Positions 6,198-15,358 are shown, counted from the stretch's first letter. The stretch is DNA of 64,000 nt from Senegalia massiliensis (GCF_900626135.1 NZ_LR130785.1:312023-376022); one strand, 5' to 3'. Notes: generated by a model not told the origin, from the sequence alone. Made by a program: numbers and translations.

Positions 6198-8573
6198 ATG
6201 AGTGTAGAAAAAGTAAGTTTTAAAGTTACAGGTATGACTTGAGCATCCTGTTCAAATAGGGTAGAGGGTTCTCTATCAAAGATAGATGGTGTAAAAAGTG
6301 CAGTAGTAAACCTAATTGCTGAAAAAGCTACAGTTGAATATGATCCAGAAAAAGTTAGTGTTAAAAAATTAATGGATACAGTAACAAACACAGGATACAC
6401 AGCTTCAATGGATAGAGTAAGATTAGATATTGAAGGTATGACTTGTTCAGCTTGTGCTGCAAGAGTAGAAAAAGCTCTAAAAAAAGTTGAAGGTATAGGA
6501 GAAGTAAATGTAAATATAGCTACAAATAAAGCAACTATAGAATATTTATCATCTGAGACAAATATAAAAGAAATGCAATTAGCAGTAGAAAATGCAGGAT
6601 ATAAAGCAAAAAAAGAACAAAAAGTAGATGTTGATAAACAAAAGGAAGCAAGAGAAAAAGAAATAAAGAATCTTAAAACTCTTTTTATAATATCAACAAT
6701 ACTAAGTTTACCGTTACTTTCAGCTATGTTTGTAGATATGGCAGGAATGGACACTATACTTAGTAATGGATGGTTTCAATTTATTTTAGCAACACCTGTA
6801 CAATTTATTGTAGGGTGGAGGTTTTATAAAGGCGCTTATCATTCACTAAAAGGTGGAGGAGCAAATATGGATGTACTTGTAGCTATGGGTACATCAGCAG
6901 CATATTTTTATAGTATTTACATGTTACTTGTAGGAATGAATCATTTTTACTTTGAATCTTCAGCAGTCATTATTACCTTAATAATATTAGGTAAATTAAT
7001 GGAAGCTATAGCTAAAGGAAAAACATCAGAAGCTATGAAAAAGCTTATGGGACTTCAAGCTAAAACTGCAAAAGTAATAAGAAATGGTGAAGAAAAAGAT
7101 ATACCAGTAGAAGAAGTAGAAGTAGGAGAAACTATAATAGTTAGACCAGGAGAAAAAATACCAGTAGATGGTGAAATAATTGAAGGTAAATCTACAGTAG
7201 ATGAATCTATGCTTACAGGTGAATCAATACCTGTTGAAAAAGTTATAGGTGAAGAAGTAATAGGTTCAACTATAAATAAACATGGTACATTTAAATTCAA
7301 AGCTACAAAGGTTGGTAAAGATACTGCTTTATCACAAATCATAAAATTGGTAGAAGAAGCACAAGGATCTAAAGCACCAGTACAAAGACTTGCTGATAAG
7401 GTATCTGGGATATTTGTTCCTATTGTTGTAGTAATAGCTATTCTTACCTTTATTATATGGTATGTAGTAAGTGGAGATATTAATCCTGCAATGGTAGCAT
7501 CAGTATCTGTTCTAGTAATAGCTTGTCCCTGTGCATTAGGACTTGCAACTCCTACAGCTATAATGGTTGGTACAGGTAAAGGTGCAGAAAATGGAATACT
7601 TATAAAAGGTGGAGAACATCTAGAAAGAGCACAAAAAACAGATACTATAATTTTTGATAAGACAGGAACTATTACTAAAGGTAAACCTGAAGTTACAGAT
7701 ATATTAACATATGATTTAGATGAAAAAGAGGTACTTCGAATTTCAGCATCGGCAGAAAAATCATCAGAGCATCCTTTAGCTGAAGCTATAGTAAATGATG
7801 CAAACTCTAAAGAAATTCTGCTTAGTGATGTATCTGATTTTGAAGCTATACCAGGACACGGTATATATTCAACACTAGATAAAAAAGAGATATATTTAGG
7901 AAATAGACGTCTTATGGATAGAGAAAATATAGATATATCTAAAGCTTCATCTGAAATAGAAAGACTTGAAAATGAAGGAAAAACTGCTATGATTTTAGCT
8001 ATAGATAAAGAATTAAAGGGTATAATAGCAGTAGCTGATACAATAAAAGAAAGTTCAAAAAGAGCTATAGAAGAACTTAAAAATATGCATATAGATGTAT
8101 ATATGATAACTGGTGACAATCAAAGGACAGCAAATGCTATAGCAAAACAAGTGGGTATAGAAAATGTAATAGCAGAAGTATTGCCTGAAGATAAAGCGGC
8201 AAATGTAGAAAAAATTCAATCTCAAAATAAAAAAGTAGCAATGGTAGGAGATGGAATAAATGATGCACCAGCACTTGCACAAGCTGATATAGGTTTTGCA
8301 ATAGGAACTGGTACAGATGTAGCTATTGAAGCAGCTGATATAACTCTTATGAGAGGAGACTTGATGGAAATAGTTACTGCTATAAGGTTAAGTAAAAAAA
8401 CTATGAAAACTATCAAGCAAAATTTATTCTGGGCATTTGCATATAATACTGCTGGAATACCAATTGCAGCACTAGGACTATTAAATCCTATGATTGCAGG
8501 AGGAGCTATGGCATTTAGTTCAGTATCAGTACTCACAAATTCACTTAGACTAAAAAAGTTTAATGTAAAATAA
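6198..8573 (+). CDS. copA: Copper-exporting P1B-ATPase CopA with selenocysteine in HMA domain 1
   Basis: A 791-residue Cu+ efflux ATPase if the TGA at 6240-6242 (codon 15) is read as Sec. Two N-terminal HMA domains: the first has GMTU15ASC18 in place of GMTCxxC, the second GMTC83SAC86. The ATPase core follows: TGES actuator loop, membrane metal site C443-P-C445 ([12 protein letters not shown]), phosphorylation site D487KTGT, SEHP and GDGINDAP. The ATG at 6198 follows AAAGGAG; a start after the UGA (for example 6372) would delete HMA1 and has no ribosome site. A SECIS-like hairpin lies at 6261-6276. The ATP-driven pump sits in the cytoplasmic membrane and is followed by copZ and csoR. Confidence 0.93.
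6261..6276 (+). promoter_or_regulatory. Candidate bSECIS hairpin in copA
   Basis: GTAGAG pairs with CTCTAT around a GGTT loop (one G-T pair). The loop GG is about 24 nt after the UGA (6240-6242), matching the usual bacterial SECIS layout. Confidence 0.6.
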
Positions 8574-8596
8574 ATAAAACAAAAGGAGAGATTATA

Positions 8597-8809
8597 ATGC
8601 AAAAAACATTAACAGTTAAAGGTATGAGTTGTGGTCATTGTCAAAAGGCAGTTGAGGAATCTTTAAAATCATTAGAGCAAGTAACAAATGCACGTGTTGA
8701 CTTAGCAAGCAAAACAGCAGAAGTTGAAGGGTATAAGCTTAATGATGATGATCTTAAAAAAGCAGTAACAGATGCAGGATATGAAGTAATAGATATAAAG
8801 ACAATCTAA
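8597..8809 (+). CDS. copZ: CopZ-like copper chaperone (HMA domain)
   Basis: A 70-residue single HMA domain with the metal motif GMSCGHC near residue 10-16, the usual beta-alpha-beta-beta-alpha-beta pattern and C-terminal AGYEV. It should carry Cu(I) in the cytosol to the HMA domains of CopA. The gene lies 23 nt after copA with an AAGGAG site, so the two are co-transcribed. Unlike CopA HMA1 it uses two Cys, not Sec. Confidence 0.92.
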   Translation: MQKTLTVKGMSCGHCQKAVEESLKSLEQVTNARVDLASKTAEVEGYKLNDDDLKKAVTDAGYEVIDIKTI

Positions 8810-8824
8810 AACTAATTATATTTT

Positions 8825-8862
8825 GCTTAGGATGACATTATTATATCTATGTCATCCCAAGC
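8825..8862 (+). terminator. Hairpin between copZ and csoR
   Basis: A 14-bp stem (8825-8838 with 8849-8862, one A-C mismatch) with a 10-nt loop but only a modest T-rich tail. It may end or attenuate the copAZ transcript before csoR. Confidence 0.55.
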
Positions 8863-8893
8863 ATTTTATGATAATTGTAAAAGAGGTGATTAT

Positions 8894-9157
8894 ATGACAG
8901 ATGAAAGAAAAAAAGCCTTAAACCTTTTAAAAACTTCAAAAGGACAAATAGAAGGTATTATAAAAATGCTAGAAAATGATAGATATTGTGTAGATATATC
9001 AAAACAAATTCTTGCAGTACAGGGTTTACTTAAAAAATCTAATTTAAATATATTAGATGCACATATAAAATCTTGTGTAAAAGAAGCAATATTAGAAGGA
9101 CATGGTGATGAAAAGATAGATGAAATAATTAATGTTCTGGATAAATATATCAAATAA
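8894..9157 (+). CDS. csoR: CsoR-family copper-sensing repressor
   Basis: An 87-residue all-helical CsoR/RcnR-family regulator. The metal-ligand set is C32 (RYCVD), H57 and C61 (AHIKSC), the C-H-C pattern of copper-sensing CsoR; CstR-type persulfide sensors lack the His. The ATG at 8894 follows GAGGTG at 8884, so the extra upstream residues of the longer frame are not real. It lies behind copA-copZ, separated by a hairpin. Similar C-tract/G-tract palindromes at 1217, 1849, 3903 and 6158 are its candidate operators, extending its reach beyond copper export to the redox genes (inference). Confidence 0.88.
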   Translation: MTDERKKALNLLKTSKGQIEGIIKMLENDRYCVDISKQILAVQGLLKKSNLNILDAHIKSCVKEAILEGHGDEKIDEIINVLDKYIK

Positions 9158-9199
9158 TGGGGATAACTTATTTTGCAAAATAAGTTATCCCCATTATTT
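9152..9199. terminator. 48-bp perfect palindromic terminator after csoR
   Basis: The sequence 9152-9199 is a perfect inverted repeat containing the csoR stop codon in its left arm. It can form a very stable hairpin and ends in a T-rich run. Confidence 0.85.
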
Positions 9200-9259
9200 T
9201 GGTTATTTTCTTGCAAAAAACCTTATGATGGAATAAGATATAAAGGAAGGCTAGTATAT

Positions 9260-9376
9260 ATGAAAGGTGTGGTGAAGGTGGACGAAGGACCCAGTTTATG
9301 GGATAGGAAAAAGTTAAACAATATATCTGACCTCCATTTTCACATAAGTGTAAAAGGAGACTCGGATATTTATTAG
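9260..9376 (+). CDS. Possible 38-residue leader peptide upstream of corA
   Basis: A short frame from ATG 9260, preceded by AAGGAAGG at proper spacing, ending TAG 9376, 10 nt before corA. The encoded peptide (begins MKGVVKVDEGPSLWDRK) resembles nothing I know. The same stretch can fold: GTGAAGGTGG (about 9271-9280) pairs with CCATTTTCAC further down, enclosing a CCCA/TGGG hairpin. It could be a leader peptide, a structured regulatory leader, or neither. Confidence 0.35.
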   Translation: MKGVVKVDEGPSLWDRKKLNNISDLHFHISVKGDSDIY

Positions 9377-9386
9377 GAGTGATTTT

Positions 9387-10322
9387 ATGCTTAATATTTA
9401 TAAAACAATGCAAGATAGGACATTTGCAGAATTAGATGATTTTGAAAACGGATGTTGGATTAATTTAATTGATCCTACAAAGGAAGAGTTAGAAAGAGTA
9501 AATACAGAGTTAAATGTAGATATGGATTTTCTAAAAGCTCCTTTAGATGATGAAGAAACTTCAAGACTTGAAATTGAAGAAGATCAAACACTTATATTAG
9601 TAGATATACCTATGGTTGAAAAAGAAGATGATTCATATGTATATTATACTTTTCCTCTTGGAATTATACTTTACAAAAAATATATTATAACAATATGTCT
9701 TAAAGAAAATTTACTTTTAGAGCAATTTGTTGAAGGAAAAGTAAAATCCTTTTATACCTATAAAAGGACTCGTTTTGTACTTCAAATGTTATATAGAATG
9801 TCAGCAAGATATTTGATATATTTGAAACAGATAGATAAAATAAGTCATAGAATAGAAAGACAACTTCATAAATCTACTAAAAACAGAGAATTAATACAGC
9901 TCTTAGATTTAGAAAAATCTCTTGTTTATTTTTCGACTTCACTTAAAGCAAATGAAATAGTTATGGAAAAGATGCTTAAATCTGAATCAGTGAAATTATA
10001 TCCAGAAGATGAGGATTTACTTGAAGATGTAATTATAGAAAACAAGCAAGCAATAGAAATGGCAAATATTTATAGTAATATATTAAGTGGTATGATGGAT
10101 GCATTTGCATCAGTTATATCAAATAATTTAAATATAGTAATGAAAGTATTAACGTCAATAACAATAGTTATGGCAATTCCTACAATGCTTGCAAGTTTTT
10201 ATGGAATGAATGTAGGACTTCCACTTCAAAATTCACCATATGCATTTCCAATGGTAATGGGACTTTCAATAGTTTTAGCTACAATAGCAATAGTAATACT
10301 TTCTAGAAAAAATATGTTTTGA
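9387..10322 (+). CDS. corA: CorA-family Mg2+/Co2+ transporter
   Basis: A 311-residue CorA channel. The N-terminal cytosolic domain (1-245) is largely helical; two C-terminal membrane helices follow, with the signature Y-G-M-N after the first (ASFYGMNVGLPL) and the short basic tail SRKNMF. It forms a pentameric Mg2+ (or Co2+/Ni2+) channel in the cytoplasmic membrane. The ATG at 9387 follows TAGGAGTG. It is followed by a strong terminator, so it forms a single-gene unit with a 190-nt leader that may be regulatory. Confidence 0.93.
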   Translation: MLNIYKTMQDRTFAELDDFENGCWINLIDPTKEELERVNTELNVDMDFLKAPLDDEETSRLEIEEDQTLILVDIPMVEKEDDSYVYYTFPLGIILYKKYIITICLKENLLLEQFVEGKVKSFYTYKRTRFVLQMLYRMSARYLIYLKQIDKISHRIERQLHKSTKNRELIQLLDLEKSLVYFSTSLKANEIVMEKMLKSESVKLYPEDEDLLEDVIIENKQAIEMANIYSNILSGMMDAFASVISNNLNIVMKVLTSITIVMAIPTMLASFYGMNVGLPLQNSPYAFPMVMGLSIVLATIAIVILSRKNMF

Positions 10323-10327
10323 AAATG

Positions 10328-10353
10328 ATAAGTTATGCTTAAGCATAACTTAT
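10328..10353. terminator. Terminator after corA
   Basis: A perfect 26-bp palindrome (10328-10353, centre GCTTAAGC) is followed by TTTTTG. Confidence 0.8.
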
Positions 10354-10429
10354 TTTTGTGTAAAATTTTAGAAAAAGAAGGAGATATAATATCTATGTAG
10401 AATATAATAGTTAATAGAGGTGAAGAGTA

Positions 10430-10813
10430 ATGAAGGGAAAATACTTAAGTATATTGTTAATAGCATTTTCAGTAGTAACTGGAACTATATATAGTGTGCT
10501 TTATTTTGTATTTAAAACAGATTTACACATAATAAGTCTTATTTTAAGATTATTAATAGTATTTTTAGGAATTTATTATTTGAATATTGATAATAAAAAG
10601 AAACTTGAAGCTAAAAAATTTATTCCTTTTTTTATAGTAGAGATTATTGTATTTATAATTAATATATTTATTTATGATATAGAAAGAGGAGCAAATTTTA
10701 ACACCTTAGAACTAGGGATAACTGGTGGCGGCATAGATGTGTTTATAAATATAATTTTAATAATATATATTTTAGTAGCTAATAGGAGTTATAAGGTTTA
10801 TGAGCAGGAATAG
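10430..10813 (+). CDS. Small integral membrane protein, unknown function
   Basis: 127 residues with about four hydrophobic helices (about 7-28, 34-54, 62-84, 98-119). Lys-rich loops and the final YKVYEQE suggest a cytosolic C-terminus. I recognise no family. The ATG follows AGAGGTGAAG. Its last 14 nt overlap the next gene, which also encodes a membrane protein, so the two are probably translationally coupled and may interact. Confidence 0.7.
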   Translation: MKGKYLSILLIAFSVVTGTIYSVLYFVFKTDLHIISLILRLLIVFLGIYYLNIDNKKKLEAKKFIPFFIVEIIVFIINIFIYDIERGANFNTLELGITGGGIDVFINIILIIYILVANRSYKVYEQE

Positions 10814-11189
10814 AGTTATTTATATATTAATTATTATAATAACTTTAATAGAATTATATTGGGGTTATAATGTTTATATAAATTATAGAGGTGTATATGA
10901 TATTGCTTTTTTTAGTATATTCATATTACAGCCTATATGGTATATTTGGCTATTGAAAAAAGAAAAGTCTCAGTCTAGATTTGGAATGGTTGTATTAGTA
11001 TTGTTATCAGTTATTCTACCTATTATAATATATTTTACATTGCCTAATTATACTTATGATTATGGCAAGGATATCATAAAAGAGTATTTTAATGAGAAAA
11101 TAGAGTTTGTAAATTATTCAAGAGATATGGATACAATACCTGTGTCTAACAAACCTAAAAATCTTTTTACAAGGGATAGAGCATATTAG
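10800..11189 (+). CDS. Membrane protein of unknown function, interrupted by in-frame TAG
   Basis: 129 residues up to a TAG at 11187: three N-terminal membrane helices, then a soluble part (DYGKDIIKEYFNEKIEFVNYSRDMDTIP). The frame continues after the TAG for 30 further codons, ending TAA at 11280-11282, and that stretch reads like the rest of the same domain (KIKLGNKYKYFIVNEQTGN). The simplest view is a nonsense mutation, perhaps of a Tyr codon, making this a truncated or pseudo gene. Suppression or pyrrolysine insertion is possible but unsupported here. It overlaps the preceding gene by 14 nt. Confidence 0.65.
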   Translation: MSRNRVIYILIIIITLIELYWGYNVYINYRGVYDIAFFSIFILQPIWYIWLLKKEKSQSRFGMVVLVLLSVILPIIIYFTLPNYTYDYGKDIIKEYFNEKIEFVNYSRDMDTIPVSNKPKNLFTRDRAY

Positions 11190-11282
11190 TATAAAATAAA
11201 ATTAGGAAATAAATATAAATATTTCATCGTTAATGAACAAACAGGAAATTCATTAGAGTTAGAGGAAGGATACTGGGAGTAA
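11190..11282 (+). pseudogene. In-frame continuation of the 10800 gene beyond TAG
   Basis: Thirty sense codons in the same frame as the preceding gene, then TAA at 11280. The peptide has the look of an extracellular beta-rich tail (YKYFIVNEQTGNSLELEEGYWE) and has no start or ribosome site of its own, so it is best read as the severed C-terminus. Confidence 0.5.
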
Positions 11283-11401
11283 GAAGCTAAAATTATAAGT
11301 AAAAGAATTTAACTTTCAAGAATTCATATTATAATAATATGAATTTCAAGGAACAAGATACTTGTGATTTGAGATATATAATTGAAAACGGAGGGGTGAA
11401 G

Positions 11402-12103
11402 ATGAAAAAATATATTAGCATTTTAATATTAGGACTATTTATAATTATTTCTTTTATAGGTTGTACTGAAGAGGCTAAAGAAAATGTAATAGCTACAGTG
11501 GAAGGAGAAGAAATAACAGAGCAAGATATAAAAGATAGAATAGAATTTTTAGAAATATCTGAGAAACTATATACAGGAGATGAAGATGCTGAAACTGATT
11601 TTACAAAAAATGATGCATTTAATCAAATGGCAAGAGAAAAAGTACAATATATTGAAGCTAAAAACTTAGGTTATGAGGTTAAAACAAAAGAAGAAATTAT
11701 GGAAATGTTTGATGAATCTAAAGATGAAACGGATAAAGTAGACCCAGAAATCAAGGAAAATTTAAATGATAAATATGGTAGCAAAGAAGAATTTGAAGAA
11801 AGTATTCTAAAAGAATATGCATATGACTCCATGGAAAATTATTATAAAGAAAATGTAGATATGCTAATAGCTAGATATTCAATTAATGAGTTATCAATAA
11901 ATTACATGGATGAATTAGAAAAAGAATTAGGTAAAGAGAATAATAATGATAATCTTGAATATAAAGAATTTTTTGATTCTTGGGTAAATTATTCAGAACA
12001 TTTACTAAAAAATGCTGATATTGAAATAAAAAATGATGAGTACCAAATAGAATATCAAGGTGATAAGTGGGAACATGAAGGCTTAGATTTAGAAAAAGAA
12101 TAA
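11402..12103 (+). CDS. SurA/PrsA-N-like lipoprotein
   Basis: A 233-residue lipoprotein. The signal peptide MKKYISILILGLFIIISF ends in the lipobox FIGC (C about residue 20). The mature part begins with the SurA_N-type pattern IATVEGEEITEQDIKDRIEFLE and is helical and very acidic; no parvulin PPIase domain is seen. Likely an extracytoplasmic, membrane-tethered chaperone-like protein. The ATG at 11402 follows GGAGGGGTG; the longer frame from 11339 would bury the signal peptide and is rejected. A GNAT gene follows 13 nt later. Confidence 0.78.
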   Translation: MKKYISILILGLFIIISFIGCTEEAKENVIATVEGEEITEQDIKDRIEFLEISEKLYTGDEDAETDFTKNDAFNQMAREKVQYIEAKNLGYEVKTKEEIMEMFDESKDETDKVDPEIKENLNDKYGSKEEFEESILKEYAYDSMENYYKENVDMLIARYSINELSINYMDELEKELGKENNNDNLEYKEFFDSWVNYSEHLLKNADIEIKNDEYQIEYQGDKWEHEGLDLEKE

Positions 12104-12116
12104 AGGGTGATTTAAT

Positions 12117-12647
12117 ATGTACAAAGGTGAAAAAGTAGTATTAACAGAATATAGAAAAGAAGATATAAAAAAAGCAAAAGAATATGTAAATGATGCAGAA
12201 ATAAAAGGATTATTATCTCCAGGTATACCATATCCATATACATTGGAAGATGAAGAAAAATGGTATCAAAATCAATCAGCAAATAATGATAAATATAATT
12301 TTGCAATTAGAACATTAGAAGATAATAAGTATATAGGTGGATGTGGCATCAATAGTGTGAATTGGAAAAATAGTAATGTTATAATAGGTATATTTATAGG
12401 TGATAAAGATTATTGGTCAAAGGGGTATGGTACAGATGCATTAAAAGTACTAATAAAATTCATATTTAATGAAATGAATATAAATAAAATAAAGTTAAAT
12501 GTTTATTCATTTAATAAAAGAGCAATAAGATGTTATGAAAAATGTGGATTTAAAGTTGAAGGAGTATTAAAGCAAGAGATATATAGACATGGAAAATATC
12601 AAGATGATATACTGATGGCTCTATTAAAGGAGGATTGGGTTAAGTAG
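12117..12647 (+). CDS. GNAT-family N-acetyltransferase (RimJ/RimL type)
   Basis: A 176-residue acetyl-CoA-dependent acetyltransferase. The acetyl-CoA-binding motif region reads IGIFIGDKDYWSKGYGTDALKVLIKFIF (Q/R-x-x-G-x-G/A type, here KGYGT), followed by NKIKLNVYSFNKRAIRCYEKCGFKVEG, typical of the RimJ/RimL branch that acetylates protein N-termini or small amines. Substrate unknown. The start ATG follows AAAGGGTG, 13 nt after the preceding lipoprotein gene. Confidence 0.88.
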   Translation: MYKGEKVVLTEYRKEDIKKAKEYVNDAEIKGLLSPGIPYPYTLEDEEKWYQNQSANNDKYNFAIRTLEDNKYIGGCGINSVNWKNSNVIIGIFIGDKDYWSKGYGTDALKVLIKFIFNEMNINKIKLNVYSFNKRAIRCYEKCGFKVEGVLKQEIYRHGKYQDDILMALLKEDWVK

Positions 12648-12697
12648 TGATGAAGATTTAGATTTCACAAGTAATTAACATAAAAAGGAGACATAAA

Positions 12698-13507
12698 ATG
12701 AGCGAAAAGAATTTAATAGAAAACACACCTTTTCCTAGAACTAGGGAGAGTATTTCAGATGATTTAAGAAGTTTAGGATTAAAGAAAGGCATGACAATAA
12801 TTGTCCATTCTTCATTAAAATCTTTAGGATGGGTTAGTGGAGGACCAGTAGCAGTTGTCCAAGCTTTGATGGATGTAGTGACAGAATCAGGAACAATTAT
12901 TATGCCAACTCAAAGTGGAGATTTAGGAGACCCTTCTTTATGGGGAAATCCAGCTGTACCAAAGGAATGGATAAATACAATAAAGGAAACTATGCCAGCA
13001 TATGATAAACAAATTACACCTACAAGAAGTATGGGAAGAATTGTAGAAGTATTTAGGACTTTTCCTGGAGTTATTCGTAGTTCTCATCCTCATAATTCCT
13101 TTGCAGCATGGGGTAAATATAAAGAACAAATTATAAATAATCATTCCTTAGAATATAGTCTAGGAGAAAAATCTCCTCTTGCTAAAATATATGATTTAGA
13201 TGGTTTTATACTTTTATTAGGAGTGAATCATGATAGCAATACTTCTTTACATCTTTCAGAATATAGGTCTGGAATAAGAGAAAAGTGTAAACTTCAAGCA
13301 CCAATAATTGAAGATAATAAGAGAGTATGGAAAACATTTAATGATATAGACCTTGATACTGATGAATTTGAAGATATAGGTAAAGAATTTGAAGAAAATA
13401 AAGATATGAATATTGGATATATAGGTTCTTCGAAATCAAAACTCTTCAAGCAAAGAGAAATAGTAGATTTTGCTACAAAATGGATGATAAATAAAATGGA
13501 AAAGTAG
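12698..13507 (+). CDS. AAC(3)-family aminoglycoside N3-acetyltransferase-like protein
   Basis: 269 residues, the normal length of the antibiotic N-acetyltransferase (AAC(3)/YokD) family. Landmarks: [60 protein letters not shown] (with the catalytic His region SHPHNSF) and [19 protein letters not shown]. Members acetylate the 3-amino group of aminoglycosides, but many chromosomal homologs have unknown substrates, so resistance cannot be assumed. The ATG follows AAAAGGAG and the gene ends at a 42-bp palindromic terminator. Confidence 0.9.
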   Translation: MSEKNLIENTPFPRTRESISDDLRSLGLKKGMTIIVHSSLKSLGWVSGGPVAVVQALMDVVTESGTIIMPTQSGDLGDPSLWGNPAVPKEWINTIKETMPAYDKQITPTRSMGRIVEVFRTFPGVIRSSHPHNSFAAWGKYKEQIINNHSLEYSLGEKSPLAKIYDLDGFILLLGVNHDSNTSLHLSEYRSGIREKCKLQAPIIEDNKRVWKTFNDIDLDTDEFEDIGKEFEENKDMNIGYIGSSKSKLFKQREIVDFATKWMINKMEK

Positions 13508-13517
13508 TTTTATATAG

Positions 13518-13559
13518 ATAAAAAATAATCTAAGGGATATCCCTTAGATTATTTTTTAT
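13518..13559. terminator. Bidirectional terminator, 42-bp perfect palindrome
   Basis: A perfect inverted repeat centred on GGGATATCCC between the AAC(3)-like gene and the convergent chemoreceptor; A and T tracts on either side let it work both ways. Confidence 0.88.
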
Positions 13560-15358
13560 ATTTTATATTTTCCTAAATCTTTTCTAAATTCATCTGATAC
13601 TTTTTTAAATTCAACTATGCTACTCATCATCTTAGACAATTCTTCTGAATAAGTGTGTACATTTGCACTTACCTCTTGTGAAGAAGCGGAGTTCTCTTCT
13701 GCTATGGCTGCTAATGATTCAATATTTCCTGATACTTTTGTTATGGATTCTGTTTCCTTTGTAAGAGCATTTATCATATCTATAAGGGAATTAGACACTT
13801 CGTCTATAGTTACAACTGTCTCATAGTTATTTTCAGCCACATTTGAAAGTTTGTTATTTTCTTTATCTAATACTATATACTGTTCATCTATTTGATTTAC
13901 TAAGCTATCTATATCATTAATGAAGGATAATAAATTTTGATTTATATTATTAACTGCATTTTTAGATTCTTCTGCTAAGGATCTTATTTCATTTGCAACT
14001 ACATTAAAACCTCTACCATATTCTCCAGCACGTGAAGCTTCTATAGATGCATTAAGTGCAAGTAGATTAGTTTGATCAGATATATTTTCTACTGTTTCTA
14101 CTATTTTTGTAACATCTTTTGCTTTATTTTGAAGCATTGTACTATTTTCTTTTACATTTCTAAATTTATTTAATATATTTTTTAAATTTAAAGCTGTATC
14201 TTTTAGTTCATCGTATCCATTGTTTATATTTTCAACTGCATTCTCAAGTGAAACTTTACTTTCGTTTTCTTTTTCTGTAATTTTTGTTAGGGAAGAAATA
14301 TTATTATTTAATATATAAGCAGCATTTTCTGTTTCTTCTGCTTGACTTATTGCTCCAGCTGCAACTTGTTCTACAACTCCTGCAATATCTTTTGAAGTAT
14401 TATCCATATTTGAAGAAACTTCATTGAATTTTTCTGTAAAAACATTTAATTCATCACTCATACCTTTAAACCCTACAAAGTCAGTTATTAAATTCTCTTT
14501 GTAATTGTTTATATATTTATTTATGTCTTCAAAGAAATCATTTGTAGATATCTCTATATTTTCAGCATAATTTCTTTGATCTAAATCTTTTAAAGAATTT
14601 ATTATACTTTTTTTAGGCATAAATAATAATTTTGAAGTTAAAAAGGGAACTATAAATGTAAGAGCTAAAGTAATAATATTTAATACTGTTTCACTTGTAA
14701 AATTAGATAATATTATATAAGGCAATCCCACAAATAAAAGTGAAGATATAGCAACTTTTGTATGTAATGATTTTATAAAACCAAATGATAATAAATTATT
14801 TACTCTATATTTTTTGAAATAATGGATTGGTTCACTAAATTTAATATGTAATTTTAGAAAATTATCTGTATTTTCTATTCTATCTATTTCGATTTTTTCA
14901 CCATAAAAATTACTAGCTCCTTTTAATAAACCTTCAAAATACCCAAATAAACCTCTTTTTGACTTATAAGTCATTTCAGCTGTATATTTATTTATAGGAA
15001 CTATACCTAAAAGAGGAGGATTTGCACCTTTTATTTTTCCTGCTATAACGACATGTACATCATACATTGACTTTAAAAAAGAATATAAATTTTTATGGTC
15101 AAAAAAAGCAGGATAATCATTAAAGAAAGAATGTATATTTTCTTCTCCCATTTCTCTCCAAGTTTCATATGTAGTTTTATTTATTTTTTTAGATATGTAA
15201 GAAATCATTTCTTTTGGTTTAGAGTCTTCTATATCTTCTGTAGGTCTGAATACTTTTTGAAGATTAATCCCAGAATGTTGTATTGCTTCATTTGTAAGTT
15301 CTTCTCCAAATATTTTTTTACAAGTTTTTATCCAAGATGATACTATTGTTGCTTTCAT
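13556..15358 (-). CDS. H-NOX (heme) chemoreceptor, predicted O2/NO sensor
   Basis: A 600-residue methyl-accepting chemotaxis protein with an N-terminal H-NOX heme domain (1-185), two membrane helices (about 202-220, 224-246) and a signalling domain ([21 protein letters not shown] hairpin tip). Heme ligand H102 (YDVHVVIAG), the propionate motif Y131-x-S133-x-R135 and P115 are present. So are W9, N74 and Y140, the distal residues that allow O2 binding in the Thermoanaerobacter H-NOX. No HAMP domain is obvious. It is a cytoplasm-facing gas sensor steering taxis away from or towards O2 or NO. The start follows AAAGGAG; single-gene unit. Confidence 0.92.
   Translation of the reverse strand: MKATIVSSWIKTCKKIFGEELTNEAIQHSGINLQKVFRPTEDIEDSKPKEMISYISKKINKTTYETWREMGEENIHSFFNDYPAFFDHKNLYSFLKSMYDVHVVIAGKIKGANPPLLGIVPINKYTAEMTYKSKRGLFGYFEGLLKGASNFYGEKIEIDRIENTDNFLKLHIKFSEPIHYFKKYRVNNLLSFGFIKSLHTKVAISSLLFVGLPYIILSNFTSETVLNIITLALTFIVPFLTSKLLFMPKKSIINSLKDLDQRNYAENIEISTNDFFEDINKYINNYKENLITDFVGFKGMSDELNVFTEKFNEVSSNMDNTSKDIAGVVEQVAAGAISQAEETENAAYILNNNISSLTKITEKENESKVSLENAVENINNGYDELKDTALNLKNILNKFRNVKENSTMLQNKAKDVTKIVETVENISDQTNLLALNASIEASRAGEYGRGFNVVANEIRSLAEESKNAVNNINQNLLSFINDIDSLVNQIDEQYIVLDKENNKLSNVAENNYETVVTIDEVSNSLIDMINALTKETESITKVSGNIESLAAIAEENSASSQEVSANVHTYSEELSKMMSSIVEFKKVSDEFRKDLGKYKI

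Noticed and set aside
926..6242. UGA as Trp (genetic code 4) or sequencing error
   Set aside because: Only three UGA codons occur, each at a catalytic Cys position with a hairpin after it, and UGA is used as an ordinary stop elsewhere (for example the glycine-rich gene ends at 10322 and 4919).
6176..6754. A 192-codon minus-strand open frame across the CopA HMA domains
   Set aside because: Shadow frame opposite coding sequence whose plus strand carries two recognisable HMA motifs.
7055..8119. A 354-codon minus-strand open frame inside copA
   Set aside because: Antisense shadow of a well-conserved ATPase gene; its peptide is Ser/Ile-rich low complexity with no family motif or ribosome site.
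8825..9199. CRISPR-like repeats among the many palindromes
   Set aside because: The palindromes differ in sequence, are not regularly spaced and each follows a stop codon, as terminators do.
9173..9376. A longer plus-strand frame starting at 9173
   Set aside because: It begins inside the csoR terminator palindrome and lacks a ribosome site; only the ATG at 9260 has one.
9217..9386. An M-box magnesium riboswitch before corA
   Set aside because: I could not match the conserved M-box core, so only an unassigned leader is reported.
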